Below, one piece after another: positions 26,198-35,035 of a DNA stretch of 64,000 nucleotides. A model generated the notes under the pieces. The model saw only the letters and a program-made list of their open reading frames with translations. It searched no databases and was not told where the DNA came from. The position numbers and the translations under genes were made by a program. The first letter of the stretch is position 1. Each line of letters starts with the position of its first letter. This stretch comes from JAUYQR01 sp963822435 (GTDB taxonomy: Bacteria > Pseudomonadota > Alphaproteobacteria > Rhodobacterales > Rhodobacteraceae). The stretch is taken from assembly GCA_963822435.1 (NCBI GenBank), contig CAWGHN010000001.1, positions 437,168 to 501,167 of the forward strand, given 5' to 3'.

Positions 26198-26928
26198 GCG
26201 ACAACCTCGGGATAGCGGGCATTGGCCCGGTTCAGCACTTCTTCCTGAGCAGGGTTCGCCACTTCGACCAGCCCCTGCACAAAGATGCCGGGTGTCACGA
26301 CCGCCTCGGGGTCGATCCCGCCGGGGGCGACAATGCGGCTGACCTGCACGATGGTCGTTGCCGCCGCCATGCACATCAGGGGCCCAAAGTTCCGCGCCGC
26401 CATCCGGTAGGTCAGGTTCCCCAGACGGTCGCCCAGATGCGCCTTGACCAGCGCATAGTCCGCCTTCAGCCAGCGTTCCTGCACATAAGGCCGCCCGTCG
26501 AACACCTCGACAGGCTTGCCGATTGCCAGATCGGTGCCGTAACTGGTGGGCGTGTAGAAGGCCGGAATCCCCGCCCCCCCGGCGCGGATGCGTTCGGCAA
26601 GGGTGCCTTGCGGCACCAGCTCCAGTTCGATCTGCCCGGCAAGGTAGCGTTCGGTGAACACCACCGGATCGGCTGACCTCGGGAACGAACAGATCAGCTT
26701 GGCCACCATGCCCGCCTCGATCAGCGCGGCAAGCCCCACATGGCCGTTCCCGGCGTTGTTGTTGACGACGGTCAGCCCCTTTGGATGACCCGTCGCCAGG
26801 TAGCGGTCGATCAGCGCGTGGATCAGTTCGATGGGCGCGCCCGATCCGCCAAAGCCGCCGATCATCACCGTCATGCCATCGCCGATGCCCGCAACCGCAG
26901 TGGCCAGATCGGCAAGCGTCTTGTCCAT
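26194..26928 (-). CDS. pcaI: 3-oxoadipate CoA-transferase subunit A
   Basis: A 244-residue alpha subunit with MIGGFGGSGAPIELIHAL near residue 22 (CoA-binding glycine loop), NNNAGNGHVGLAAL, ELVPQGTLAERIRAGGAGIPAFYTPT and the closing domain typical of PcaI. It forms a heterodimer or heterotetramer with PcaJ. Eleven bases separate it from the preceding tautomerase-like gene. Confidence 0.93.
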   Translation of the reverse strand: MDKTLADLATAVAGIGDGMTVMIGGFGGSGAPIELIHALIDRYLATGHPKGLTVVNNNAGNGHVGLAALIEAGMVAKLICSFPRSADPVVFTERYLAGQIELELVPQGTLAERIRAGGAGIPAFYTPTSYGTDLAIGKPVEVFDGRPYVQERWLKADYALVKAHLGDRLGNLTYRMAARNFGPLMCMAAATTIVQVSRIVAPGGIDPEAVVTPGIFVQGLVEVANPAQEEVLNRANARYPEVVA

Positions 26929-26939
26929 TCCGTATCTTC

Positions 26940-27272
26940 CTATTTCAGGGCGATGTAGGTTTCGGGGTCCAGCGTGGTGACCCGGATCGCGACATGCGCG
27001 CCCGTGGCACCCCCCACCATCTCACGCAGCTTGGCACAAACGGCAAGCAGAACCGCGCGCGTGCGCTCCGGGCGCGGCATGATCTGCATTTCCACATTGA
27101 CCGGTGGCAGGTCGGGCATCGCCAGAACCGGTATCACGGCAATCTGGCAGGCCGGCCGGTCGACGGTCAGGTCATGGCACAGCATGTCAAGGATCGGCCC
27201 CAGCGCGGCAGGCAACCTGTCGCGACACGAGGGATAGAGCGTTTCGTCCACATAGATCTTCACATTCGGCAT
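26940..27272 (-). CDS. Tautomerase-like small protein
   Basis: A 110-residue protein beginning Met-Pro (MPNVKIYVDE), so Pro1 would be exposed after Met removal, as in 4-oxalocrotonate tautomerase and MIF-type enzymes. The length fits a two-unit fused tautomerase or 5-carboxymethyl-2-hydroxymuconate-isomerase-like member. In this operon it could isomerise enol/keto forms around hydroxyquinol, maleylacetate or an earlier ring ketone. The assignment rests on the Pro1 start and fold-like pattern only. Confidence 0.6.
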   Translation of the reverse strand: MPNVKIYVDETLYPSCRDRLPAALGPILDMLCHDLTVDRPACQIAVIPVLAMPDLPPVNVEMQIMPRPERTRAVLLAVCAKLREMVGGATGAHVAIRVTTLDPETYIALK

Positions 27273-27308
27273 TCTGGCCCCTGATCTCCGCCGTGCTGGT
27301 GCCGCTGA

Positions 27309-28355
27309 TCACGCGGCGGGGTGACCTTGTGTCAGCAGATCAACGTTTTCCGGCCGCGGGGCCAGCTTGCCCGCTTCGATCTGCAAGGCAATCTCGACCA
27401 CGCGCTGATTGACCGGCGCAGAACGGCCATGCGCGCGCAGGGTGTTCACAACCCAGCCGTTCACCTCTTCCACCTCGGCCCGGCGGCCCTTGCGCCAATC
27501 CTGCAAGGACGTGGTCAGCGTGTCCTCGCGTGAAAACGTCCGCAGCACTTCGTCAAATATTTCATCGACATAGCGCTCGGGGTCGTTGCTCATGCTGGGC
27601 GGCATCCCGATGATCGGCATGATCGTCGCGCCATCGGCCAGCGCGGCCTGCATCGCCTCGTACCCGGCTTGCCGCATCACTTCCAGCATCCCCGGCGCGC
27701 GGGCAGCGTCGTTCAACGCGGTGTCGATGATGGCCGAGGGGATCAGCTCGGCGGCGTTGACCACCAGCTTCATCCACTTGGCCGAGCGGATGTCATCCGT
27801 CACCTCGACCCGGCCGGAATGGCGCAGAAGGTCGGCCACCGCCTCGACCCGGTGCTGCTGGGCGGGGTCCAGCGCCCCCATGGCGAACCAGGATTCGTCG
27901 TGGTCGTTCTGCCGGTTGGTCACGCCCGGCACCCACATGTTCGACGCGATCTCGATCACGGCGCCAAGGGTCCGGTGGCGGCCCACGACGGCGGCAATGT
28001 CCTCATGCGTCATGCCGTTTTGCAGGCCGATGACAAAACCATCGTCGGCCAGCACCGGCTTGATCAACTGGGTGGCCCAGGTCGTGTCATAGGCCTTGAC
28101 CACCAGAAAGATCAGATCGAAGGGCTGCTTGATCTCTGCCACCTGGCACAAATGCAGGGCCGGCACGCGGGCATTGATCTGCCGTGTCGGCAAGTTCACC
28201 GTGATGCCATTGGCGCGGATCGCCTCGATATGGGCGGGCCACTGGTCGATGAAGGTGACATCCAGCCCGGCCAGTGCGAAATCGGCGGCGATGGAGGCGC
28301 CTTGCGCCCCGGTTCCCAAGAAGGCGATGCGGGGGCCTGTGCGATCTGCGGTCAT
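27309..28355 (-). CDS. Ketopantoate-reductase-family (ApbA/PanE) oxidoreductase
   Basis: A 348-residue NAD(P)-dependent enzyme with RIAFLGTGAQGASIAADFALAG at residue 9, IFLVVKAYDT, IGLQNGMTHED, and the catalytic-Lys segment RSAKWMKLVVNAAELIPSA. Length and motifs fit the PanE fold, but the gene sits between the ring-cleavage dioxygenase and a tautomerase, far from pantothenate genes. A catabolic oxidoreductase role on a hydroxy/keto intermediate is therefore more likely. ATG 28355 has GGGGAAGG upstream and overlaps the dioxygenase stop by four bases. Confidence 0.8.
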   Translation of the reverse strand: MTADRTGPRIAFLGTGAQGASIAADFALAGLDVTFIDQWPAHIEAIRANGITVNLPTRQINARVPALHLCQVAEIKQPFDLIFLVVKAYDTTWATQLIKPVLADDGFVIGLQNGMTHEDIAAVVGRHRTLGAVIEIASNMWVPGVTNRQNDHDESWFAMGALDPAQQHRVEAVADLLRHSGRVEVTDDIRSAKWMKLVVNAAELIPSAIIDTALNDAARAPGMLEVMRQAGYEAMQAALADGATIMPIIGMPPSMSNDPERYVDEIFDEVLRTFSREDTLTTSLQDWRKGRRAEVEEVNGWVVNTLRAHGRSAPVNQRVVEIALQIEAGKLAPRPENVDLLTQGHPAA

Positions 28356-29215
28356 TGCGCCTTCCCCCTGTTCAGCACGAAATCGAAGGTCGAGCACCAC
28401 TTCGTGTCGCCCCCCGCCAAAGGCTCGAATGGCGCAATCAGCGATTGCTTCACCCCAAACACGGCATCCGACTGCAGATAGTCATCCCCCGCCACGAACG
28501 TATGGGTGACGACGGTTTCAAAGCCCTCGCGGCTGACGATGAAGTGCATGTGCGCGGGGCGGTAGGGGTGACGGCCCAGATGACCCAGCATCTGCCCCAC
28601 CGGGCCATCGTCGGGGATAGGATAGGACACCGGCTTGATCCCCTTGAACCAGTAGCGCCCATCCGGCCCGGTGACGAACACACCCCGGTTGTTGTGGCGC
28701 GGCTGAACCCCGGGCTGCTGGACGTCATAAAAGCCATCCTCGTTGTCGGACCAGACGTCGATCCGCACCCCTTCCAGCGGAGTGCCGTCAAGGTCGGTCA
28801 CGCGGCCCTCGAACAGGCAGGTCTCCTTGCCGCCATCCTGCGAAATATTGGCCCCCATCGGGTAGTTCGGCACGCCGTCCACATGGAACGGTCCCAACAC
28901 GGTGTTTTCCGTGGCCCCGGTCGGGCGGCGGTTGTTGATCGCATCCACCAGCATCGACACGCCCAGCACATCCGACAACAAGATGTATTCCTGCCGGTTG
29001 CCATCGCAGATCTGCCCCGTGCGGGTCAGGAAGTCGATCGCAACCGCCCATTCGGCTTGGGTCAATTCCACATCCTTGATGAAAGCATGCAGATGCGTCA
29101 CCAGCCGGGCCATCACATGGGCCAGACGCGGATCGGTGGCCTTGCCGATCCGTCCATTCACGGCCTCGACCGAATGGCTTTCGGTGAAATAGTCAATGGC
29201 GGCGTCAGCGGTCAT
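28352..29215 (-). CDS. Hydroxyquinol 1,2-dioxygenase (intradiol)
   Basis: A 287-residue intradiol dioxygenase that opens 1,2,4-trihydroxybenzene to maleylacetate. The four ferric-iron ligands of the family can be placed: Tyr163 in DGFYDVQ, Tyr198 in VSYPIPDDGP, and His222/His224 in RPAHMHF. The N-terminal helical domain and TENTVLGPFH are typical of catechol/hydroxyquinol enzymes. The adjacent maleylacetate reductase gene makes hydroxyquinol the most likely substrate, rather than catechol. ATG 29215 is the probable start. Confidence 0.92.
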   Translation of the reverse strand: MTADAAIDYFTESHSVEAVNGRIGKATDPRLAHVMARLVTHLHAFIKDVELTQAEWAVAIDFLTRTGQICDGNRQEYILLSDVLGVSMLVDAINNRRPTGATENTVLGPFHVDGVPNYPMGANISQDGGKETCLFEGRVTDLDGTPLEGVRIDVWSDNEDGFYDVQQPGVQPRHNNRGVFVTGPDGRYWFKGIKPVSYPIPDDGPVGQMLGHLGRHPYRPAHMHFIVSREGFETVVTHTFVAGDDYLQSDAVFGVKQSLIAPFEPLAGGDTKWCSTFDFVLNRGKAQ

Positions 29216-29247
29216 GGTCTTGTCCTTTCAGGTCGGATCGGCACGGG

Positions 29248-30315
29248 TCAGATCGGCACGGGCCGGGAGCCAGCCCAGGCCGCCTCGAGCAGCGCGAGAA
29301 TCCCGTCGCGCGTCACCTCGCGCGGGTTGGCATAGGGGTTCTTCACGGCCAGATCCGCAATGCGGCCAAGGTCGTCGCGGCCTATGCCGAACTCGCGAAG
29401 CGCCTTGGGCGCGCCAAGGGATCTGGCCAGATCGTAAAGCCCGCCGCCCAGATCGCCGCCGAACAGCCGCGCCGCCGGTTGCAGCGCCTCGGCCGCCGCC
29501 ACGGCGTTGAACGCCATCGTATGCGGCAACAGGATGGCGTGCGTTTCGGCATGGGGCAGATCAAGCGCACCACCCAAGCTGTGGCAAAGTTTGTGATGCA
29601 GCGCCATTGCAACCGAACCCAGCACCGTGCCGCACAGCCACGAGCCATAAAGCGCCTCGCTGCGCGCGCCCAGATCGGCCGGGTTGAGGCAGATGGCGGG
29701 AAGAGCCTTTTGCAGGGCGGCAATCCCCTCGACAGCCATCAGCGAGGTCACGGGATTGGCGTCGGTGGCATAAAGTCCCTCAACTGCGTGGGCCATCGCG
29801 TTCAGACCGCTGGCCACACTCATCGCCACGGGCAGGCCCAGCGTCAGTTCGGGATCGTAGATCACAGCCTCTGGCCGGATGCGCGGGTCGCGGCGGGTGG
29901 TCTTCACCCGGGCTTCCGTCTCGCCAAGGATATCGGTCGCTTCCGATCCGGCGTAGGTCGTGGCCACCACCAGATGCGGCGCGTCATTCCGCCAGGCAAT
30001 CGCCTTGCCCAGTCCGATCGTCGATCCGCCCCCATAAGATACAAGGCAATCCGCGCCGCTGTCGGCATAGGCTTGCAGCGCGCGCGTCGTCACCTCCACC
30101 GGGGTATGCATCCGCGCCTCGGCAAAGACGCCCGCCGCCTTGGCACCGATCCCGGCGGCAAGCGCGCCTGCGTCGGCTTTCTGAAACGGTGTCGCAAGGA
30201 TCAGCGCCCGGCTGCCGCCGATTGCATCAATCTCGTCGCTTACGTGGCCCACCGCGCCCGCGCCAAACCGCACCCGCAAGGGCGCAGACTGATAGAGGAA
30301 TGCGTCCTTCATCAT
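29248..30315 (-). CDS. Maleylacetate reductase
   Basis: A 355-residue enzyme of the iron-alcohol-dehydrogenase superfamily that reduces maleylacetate to 3-oxoadipate with NAD(P)H. It shows VSYGGGSTIGLGKAIAW near residue 95, TTYAGSEATDILGET, MNAMAHAVEGLYA and HHKLCHSLGGALDLPHAETHA, all MAR-typical. It links the dioxygenase to the pcaIJF genes. The start overlaps the stop of the ABC fusion gene (TGATG); ATG 30312 is one codon shorter. Confidence 0.92.
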   Translation of the reverse strand: MMKDAFLYQSAPLRVRFGAGAVGHVSDEIDAIGGSRALILATPFQKADAGALAAGIGAKAAGVFAEARMHTPVEVTTRALQAYADSGADCLVSYGGGSTIGLGKAIAWRNDAPHLVVATTYAGSEATDILGETEARVKTTRRDPRIRPEAVIYDPELTLGLPVAMSVASGLNAMAHAVEGLYATDANPVTSLMAVEGIAALQKALPAICLNPADLGARSEALYGSWLCGTVLGSVAMALHHKLCHSLGGALDLPHAETHAILLPHTMAFNAVAAAEALQPAARLFGGDLGGGLYDLARSLGAPKALREFGIGRDDLGRIADLAVKNPYANPREVTRDGILALLEAAWAGSRPVPI

Positions 30316-32843
30316 CAGGTGCCCGCTTGCCGCCGCGCTGTCGAATAGATCAGCGCCGCGGCCAGGATCAGTGCGCCCTGAAAGACATACTGATAGGTCT
30401 GTGACAGCCCCAGGAAAGACACCGCGTTCAGCACCTCGGTCAGCAGGACCGCGCCCATGACCGTGCCGACAAAGGTTCCCCTCCCGCCCCGCAAACTGGT
30501 GCCGCCCAGCACGACCGCCGTGATGCTGGCCAGCGTGTAATTCACCCCCTGCGCCGGATCGCCCACGCCGATCTGCACCATCAGCATCACCGCCCCCAGC
30601 GCGGTGAACAGCGACACCGCGATATAGCCGCCGATGATCACCCGGTTGACGCGGATGCCCATCCGGCGCGCCGATTCTTCATGCGATCCAACCGCGCGGA
30701 ACTGCCAGCCAAGGCGGCGCTTGCGCAGCACGTATTCGGCCAGCAGCGCCACGATCACCAGCACAAGAAACGCCACCGGCAAAGGCCCCAGTTTCCAGCC
30801 GATCGTGTCCATCACCGCAAAGTTGATGTAACCGCCCGGCCCGTCGCGCAGCACGAAACTCATGCCCTGCAAGCCGATATACATCGCCAGGGTCGCGGCA
30901 ATCGGGGTGAAATTGGCAAAGCGGATCAGACAGCCGTTGATCGTGCCAACCGCCAGCGCGGCCAGAAACATCAGCGCAAATCCCAGCGCGATGGTCTGCG
31001 GCGATTGCCCGTCATTGATGAAGAATGACGCGACAACCACCAGAAACCCGGCCAGCGGCCCCACCGACAGGTCGATCCCGCCCATCAGTAGCGCAATGGT
31101 CTGGCCAAGCGCGATGAACCCCAGCGCCGTTGCCAGCAACAGGATGTTCGAGATGTTGAAGGCCGACAGATAATTCGCGTTCTGCCCAAAGACATACAGC
31201 CCCAGCATCACCACCACCACAGCCAGCGGCACGACGGTGGCATTGTCGCTCTGGATGAACTGGCGCAGGCCGCTGGTGGCCGCTTTGACAGCCTTCGTCG
31301 CCTCGCCGACACCCGCGACATGCGATTGCGCCTTGACCGCCGCCGCAACGATGCGGCCTTCGGTGACATCGTCGCCGCGCAGGGTTTCAGCGACCCGCCC
31401 GCGTGACATGACGATCACCACGTCGCACAGGCCCTCCAGCTCGGCCGCGTCCGACGAATTCACGATCACCGGCGTGCCGGATTGCGACACTTCGCGCAGG
31501 ATGCGGTAAATCTCGAACCGCGCGCCGACATCGACGCCCTGCGTTGGCTCGTCCGCAAGGATGAAACCGGGGCGCGACATCAGCGCCCGCGCCATCACCA
31601 CCTTCTGCTGATTGCCGCCCGACAGCGACAGGATCCCCGCATCCAGCCCCGGCGTCTTGACCGCCAGCGAACCGAACACGCGGCCCACTTCACCCAGCTC
31701 CTTGCGGCGGCTGAGGATGCCAAGATTGCTGAACTGATCCAGCGCCGAGAACGTCGCATTCTCACGCACCGTCAGGTCGGCAATGATCCCCTCCTCATGC
31801 CGGTCAGACGGCATGTAGGCGGAATTGACCTTGACCTCGGCGGCGGAAAGCGAGGCGCCTTTCAAGTGAACCTCGCCCTTCCACGGCTCCAACCCGGCAA
31901 GCGCGCGCATCACGCCGGACTGGCCGTTGCCTTCCACCCCGGCAATGCCGATGATCTGGCCGCGCCCAACGGCAAAGCTGATGTCGTGGAACTTTCGGCC
32001 CGACAACCCCTTGACGGTAAAGTTGATGTCCGGGTCCGCCTCGCCCGACTTGGGCGGAAACGCCGATGCAAGGCTGCGCCCGACGATCATCGCAAGCAGG
32101 TCTTCGTCGGTCACATCGCCAACCAGTGCAGCACCGGCGAACTGACCGTCGCGCAGCACCGTCACGCGGTGGGCAATCTGGCGCAATTCGGCCAAACGGT
32201 GGGTGATGTAGATCACGGCGGTGCCCTGCGCCACGATGGTGCGGATGCGGGCGAACAGCATCTCGGTCGCATCCTGATCCAGCGCCGCCGTCGGCTCGTC
32301 CAGGATCAGCACGGGCGGGCGGCTGGCAAGCGCCTTGGCAATCTCCAAAAGGTGCTTCTGCGCCACGGTCAGACTGTCGGCCCGCGCCGCCAACGGCACA
32401 TGCAGGCCCACATCATCCAGCATCGCGCGGGCAATCTCGGCCGGATTGCCGGCGTCAAAGATGCTGTCTGGCAGCGCCACGCGCAGGTTTTCCAGAACCG
32501 ACAGGTCATCCAGCACGGCCGGATGCTGGTAGGAAATCGACACGCCCAGCGCGGCCGAGCGTTCCGGCGTCATCGGAGAGATGACGTCGCCATTGAATTC
32601 GATCACGCCGATCTCGGGCTGCAAGACACCCGAGATGATGTTCATCAGCGTGGATTTGCCCGCGCCGTTTTCGCCCAGAATGGCGTGAACCTCGCCCGGA
32701 TGGATATCCACCGACACGTCCGACAGCGCCACGACGCCGGAAAACACCTTGGTGATATTGGACAGCCGGATCGTCGGCGCGGCCTCGGGCGCGCTGTTCA
32801 ACGGTTCCGTTTCCACGAGTTTCATCACTGCAACCTTGGCCAT
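30315..32843 (-). CDS. Sugar-type ABC transporter: ATPase and permease fused in one protein
   Basis: An 842-residue fusion. The first ~500 residues are an RbsA/MglA-like double ATPase (Walker A GENGAGKSTLM, VLILDEPTAALDQ, LSGGNQQKVVMARAL, FILADEPTQGVDVGARFE). From about residue 530 follows a complete CUT2 permease (FIALGQTIALLMGGIDLSVGP, SITAVVLGGTSLRGGRGTF). ATG 32843 has AGGA six bases upstream; ATG 32858 is an earlier possibility. A second, separate permease is encoded two genes upstream, so the pore may be a heterodimer. The natural fusion is uncommon, because these domains are normally separate proteins. Confidence 0.92.
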   Translation of the reverse strand: MAKVAVMKLVETEPLNSAPEAAPTIRLSNITKVFSGVVALSDVSVDIHPGEVHAILGENGAGKSTLMNIISGVLQPEIGVIEFNGDVISPMTPERSAALGVSISYQHPAVLDDLSVLENLRVALPDSIFDAGNPAEIARAMLDDVGLHVPLAARADSLTVAQKHLLEIAKALASRPPVLILDEPTAALDQDATEMLFARIRTIVAQGTAVIYITHRLAELRQIAHRVTVLRDGQFAGAALVGDVTDEDLLAMIVGRSLASAFPPKSGEADPDINFTVKGLSGRKFHDISFAVGRGQIIGIAGVEGNGQSGVMRALAGLEPWKGEVHLKGASLSAAEVKVNSAYMPSDRHEEGIIADLTVRENATFSALDQFSNLGILSRRKELGEVGRVFGSLAVKTPGLDAGILSLSGGNQQKVVMARALMSRPGFILADEPTQGVDVGARFEIYRILREVSQSGTPVIVNSSDAAELEGLCDVVIVMSRGRVAETLRGDDVTEGRIVAAAVKAQSHVAGVGEATKAVKAATSGLRQFIQSDNATVVPLAVVVVMLGLYVFGQNANYLSAFNISNILLLATALGFIALGQTIALLMGGIDLSVGPLAGFLVVVASFFINDGQSPQTIALGFALMFLAALAVGTINGCLIRFANFTPIAATLAMYIGLQGMSFVLRDGPGGYINFAVMDTIGWKLGPLPVAFLVLVIVALLAEYVLRKRRLGWQFRAVGSHEESARRMGIRVNRVIIGGYIAVSLFTALGAVMLMVQIGVGDPAQGVNYTLASITAVVLGGTSLRGGRGTFVGTVMGAVLLTEVLNAVSFLGLSQTYQYVFQGALILAAALIYSTARRQAGT

Positions 32844-32880
32844 GTCACGTCCTGCCATCCCTGCGGGAAGTTAGAAGGGT

Positions 32881-32908
32881 GCGGCCCCGGACATCTGCCC
32901 GGGGCCGC
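32881..32908 (-). terminator. Hairpin behind the binding-protein gene
   Basis: GCGGCCCCGG and CCGGGGCCGC form a 10-bp stem with an 8-base loop in the gap between the binding-protein gene and the ABC fusion gene. There is no T-run. This is the third such hairpin after a binding-protein gene in this window. Confidence 0.6.
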
Positions 32909-32915
32909 GACCAGA

Positions 32916-33977
32916 TCACTGGCCGACAGCTTTTGCCTGCGCGTCATCCGACATTTCCGCCGACAGGTAGATCGAGCCGGGCAGATCGGCGCGGCAGGTC
33001 ACCGGGTTCGGCGTGCCCGAGACCGAGTTTTCATAGACCGGAGCCTTGAAGATCTCGTCCGTGGGCGGGGTGCCGCCGGTGGCCAGGGCGACAGCCCACT
33101 GCACGGCCAGACGCACGTTGTCGTTGCCGGTGGCGACGGTGAACAGTTTGAAGTCGGGGTTGGCGTCCTTGTTCTGCTCCCAGAAGCACGACAGCGAGTT
33201 GCCGTCGGACGTGGCAAGCGCCGGGATCGACCGGCCGAATTCGGCGAACACCGGCAGCGCGCCCACCAGCGACGGGCCGAAGTCGGACACGATCACGTCG
33301 ATCTTGTCGTTCTTGGCGATCTCGGCCGACAGAACCTGCTGGGTCAGCGACGGGTCCCAGTTGGTGACGGCAAAGGGCTCGGGGTTGATGAAGACATACT
33401 TGTCATCCAGCACCGACTTCATCCCGGCCAGTTCGTCCGTGCCCTGGCTGTTGCCGGCCGGGCCGCTGAGGAACAGGACATTGCCGCCTTCGGGCAGGAC
33501 TTCCTTGATCCAGTTGCCCCAGCTGACGCCGTCCTCGACAAAGGACGAGCCGATGAACTTGGCATAGTTCTCGCCCTCGACGCCGCCGACGTTCACGCGG
33601 TAGGGCACCACGATGGTGCCAGCACGGTGCGCGTTGGTCAGCGCCGGAAGAACTGCGGGGCCGGCATCGCCAAACACGACCATTGCCTTGATCCCGCGCG
33701 CGGCCATCGAGTTGATGTCCGAAATGGCCTTCTGGGTGTCGCCCTGACCGTCGGCATATTCATACTGGGTGATGCTGGGGCACTTCGCAGCCTCTTCCGC
33801 ACCCGATGCCGTGGTGACCAGACGCCAGCTGTTGCCGCCAAAGCCGTCCAGAAGCGCCAGCGACGCCTCGTTCGGTCCGCACCAGGACGGGGTTTCCGCC
33901 AGTGCCGTGGTGGCAGCAAACCCCATGGTCAGTGTCGCCACCGCACAGGCGGCAGTCATTGTCTTTGCCTTAAACAT
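32916..33977 (-). CDS. Sugar-type ABC transporter periplasmic binding protein
   Basis: A 353-residue periplasmic binding protein. The signal peptide MFKAKTMTAACAVATLTMGFAATTALA is followed by mature ETPSWCGPNEASLALLDGFGGNSWR. GIKAMVVFGDAGPAVLPAL and IDVIVSDFGPSLVGAL are PBP1-type segments. The mature protein holds several Cys residues (SWCGP, AKCPS, SCFWE, TCRAD), unusual for RbsB relatives and possibly forming disulfides. The start overlaps the permease gene by eight bases. The ligand is unknown; the operon suggests a cyclitol or sugar-like ring rather than a common sugar. Confidence 0.87.
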   Translation of the reverse strand: MFKAKTMTAACAVATLTMGFAATTALAETPSWCGPNEASLALLDGFGGNSWRLVTTASGAEEAAKCPSITQYEYADGQGDTQKAISDINSMAARGIKAMVVFGDAGPAVLPALTNAHRAGTIVVPYRVNVGGVEGENYAKFIGSSFVEDGVSWGNWIKEVLPEGGNVLFLSGPAGNSQGTDELAGMKSVLDDKYVFINPEPFAVTNWDPSLTQQVLSAEIAKNDKIDVIVSDFGPSLVGALPVFAEFGRSIPALATSDGNSLSCFWEQNKDANPDFKLFTVATGNDNVRLAVQWAVALATGGTPPTDEIFKAPVYENSVSGTPNPVTCRADLPGSIYLSAEMSDDAQAKAVGQ

Positions 33978-35001
33978 TGTCCGTTTCCTCCATTTTGGAC
34001 TTTAGTGCACGTTTGGTTGCCGCCTGTTTCCAGCGCAGCGAATAGACGCCGATCCCGAAGACCAGTGCCAAAGCCTGGATGATCGTCTGGGCCGAGAACG
34101 GCACGCCGACCGCCAGCGCAAACTGGCTCAGCTGGTTCAGAAAGAACGCGGCGATCACGGTCGAGATGGGAAACCCCCGGCCGCCCAGAAGCGATGTTCC
34201 CGCCAGCACCACCACCGCCACCGAGGGCAAGAGCAGGCTGTCGCCCTGAAAGGCGGTGGGTTCCCGGGTGATCCCCGAAATCAGGATGCCCGCCACACAG
34301 TAGTGAAGCTGGGCAAAGACATAGGCCATCGCCTGATAAAGCTGCACCTTCAGGCCCGCCGCATGGGCCGCAGCCGGGTTGGCACCAATCGCCTCGAACC
34401 GCCGCCCGATGATGGTCTTCTTCAGCACGAAACTGACGATCAGCATGATGACCAGCGCGAACAGAACCGAATTCGGGATGCCAAGGGTCTTGCCGCCGGC
34501 AATCTGGGCCATCAGGGGCGTGGTGATCCGGGGCACCCCGCCCGACACCGCAAACACCGCGCCGTAAAGCAGCGCATTCATCCCGATGGTGGCCACGATG
34601 GCATTCAGCCGCAGCACCCCCACAAGAATGCCGTTCACCACCCCGGCTACCACCGCACAAGCCAAGGCAAAGGCGATGGACGAAAACAGTTGGGCGTCAC
34701 TGCCACCCGACATGTGCGTGGTGATCACCACCGCCAGCGACACGCCCCCCGCCAGCGACAGGTCGAACCCGCCCTGCTGCACGACCAGCATCTGCCCAAG
34801 GCCCACAATCGCGATGATGGCGGCAAAGGGCAGGCTGCCCGCAAGACCGCCCGCCGAAATGGCCGACGGCGCGAAGATCGCGCAGACCATGATCAGCGCG
34901 AGAGTCGAGATCACCACCGTCACGAAACCGCGCGCGGGTTTCAGGGATCGCAGATCAAACGCAAGGCCGTCCTGCCCCGCTGTCTGTTGGTAGTGTGCCA
35001 T
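33970..35001 (-). CDS. Sugar-type ABC transporter permease (RbsC type)
   Basis: A 343-residue permease with ILALIM-like hydrophobic helices, IVGLGQMLVVQQGGFDLSLAGG near residue 65 (the GIDLSVG motif changed to GFDLSLA) and SVAVVVLAGTSLLGGRG near the end. It probably pairs with the permease half of the fused ABC protein. ATG 35001 has GGAGGGATC upstream; a longer frame from 35031 would add basic residues in the gap. Confidence 0.9.
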   Translation of the reverse strand: MAHYQQTAGQDGLAFDLRSLKPARGFVTVVISTLALIMVCAIFAPSAISAGGLAGSLPFAAIIAIVGLGQMLVVQQGGFDLSLAGGVSLAVVITTHMSGGSDAQLFSSIAFALACAVVAGVVNGILVGVLRLNAIVATIGMNALLYGAVFAVSGGVPRITTPLMAQIAGGKTLGIPNSVLFALVIMLIVSFVLKKTIIGRRFEAIGANPAAAHAAGLKVQLYQAMAYVFAQLHYCVAGILISGITREPTAFQGDSLLLPSVAVVVLAGTSLLGGRGFPISTVIAAFFLNQLSQFALAVGVPFSAQTIIQALALVFGIGVYSLRWKQAATKRALKSKMEETDNV

Positions 35002-35035
35002 GATCCCTCCTCCCCCCCGTTTGCGCGCCAAGGCG

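Noticed and set aside
27309..28355. Naming this gene panE for pantothenate synthesis
   Set aside because: The fold fits, but the position inside a ring-cleavage operon argues for a catabolic role, so no symbol was given.
31482..34082. Rightward frame of 866 codons opposite the ABC fusion and binding-protein genes
   Set aside because: Antisense shadow spanning two recognised genes and their hairpin.
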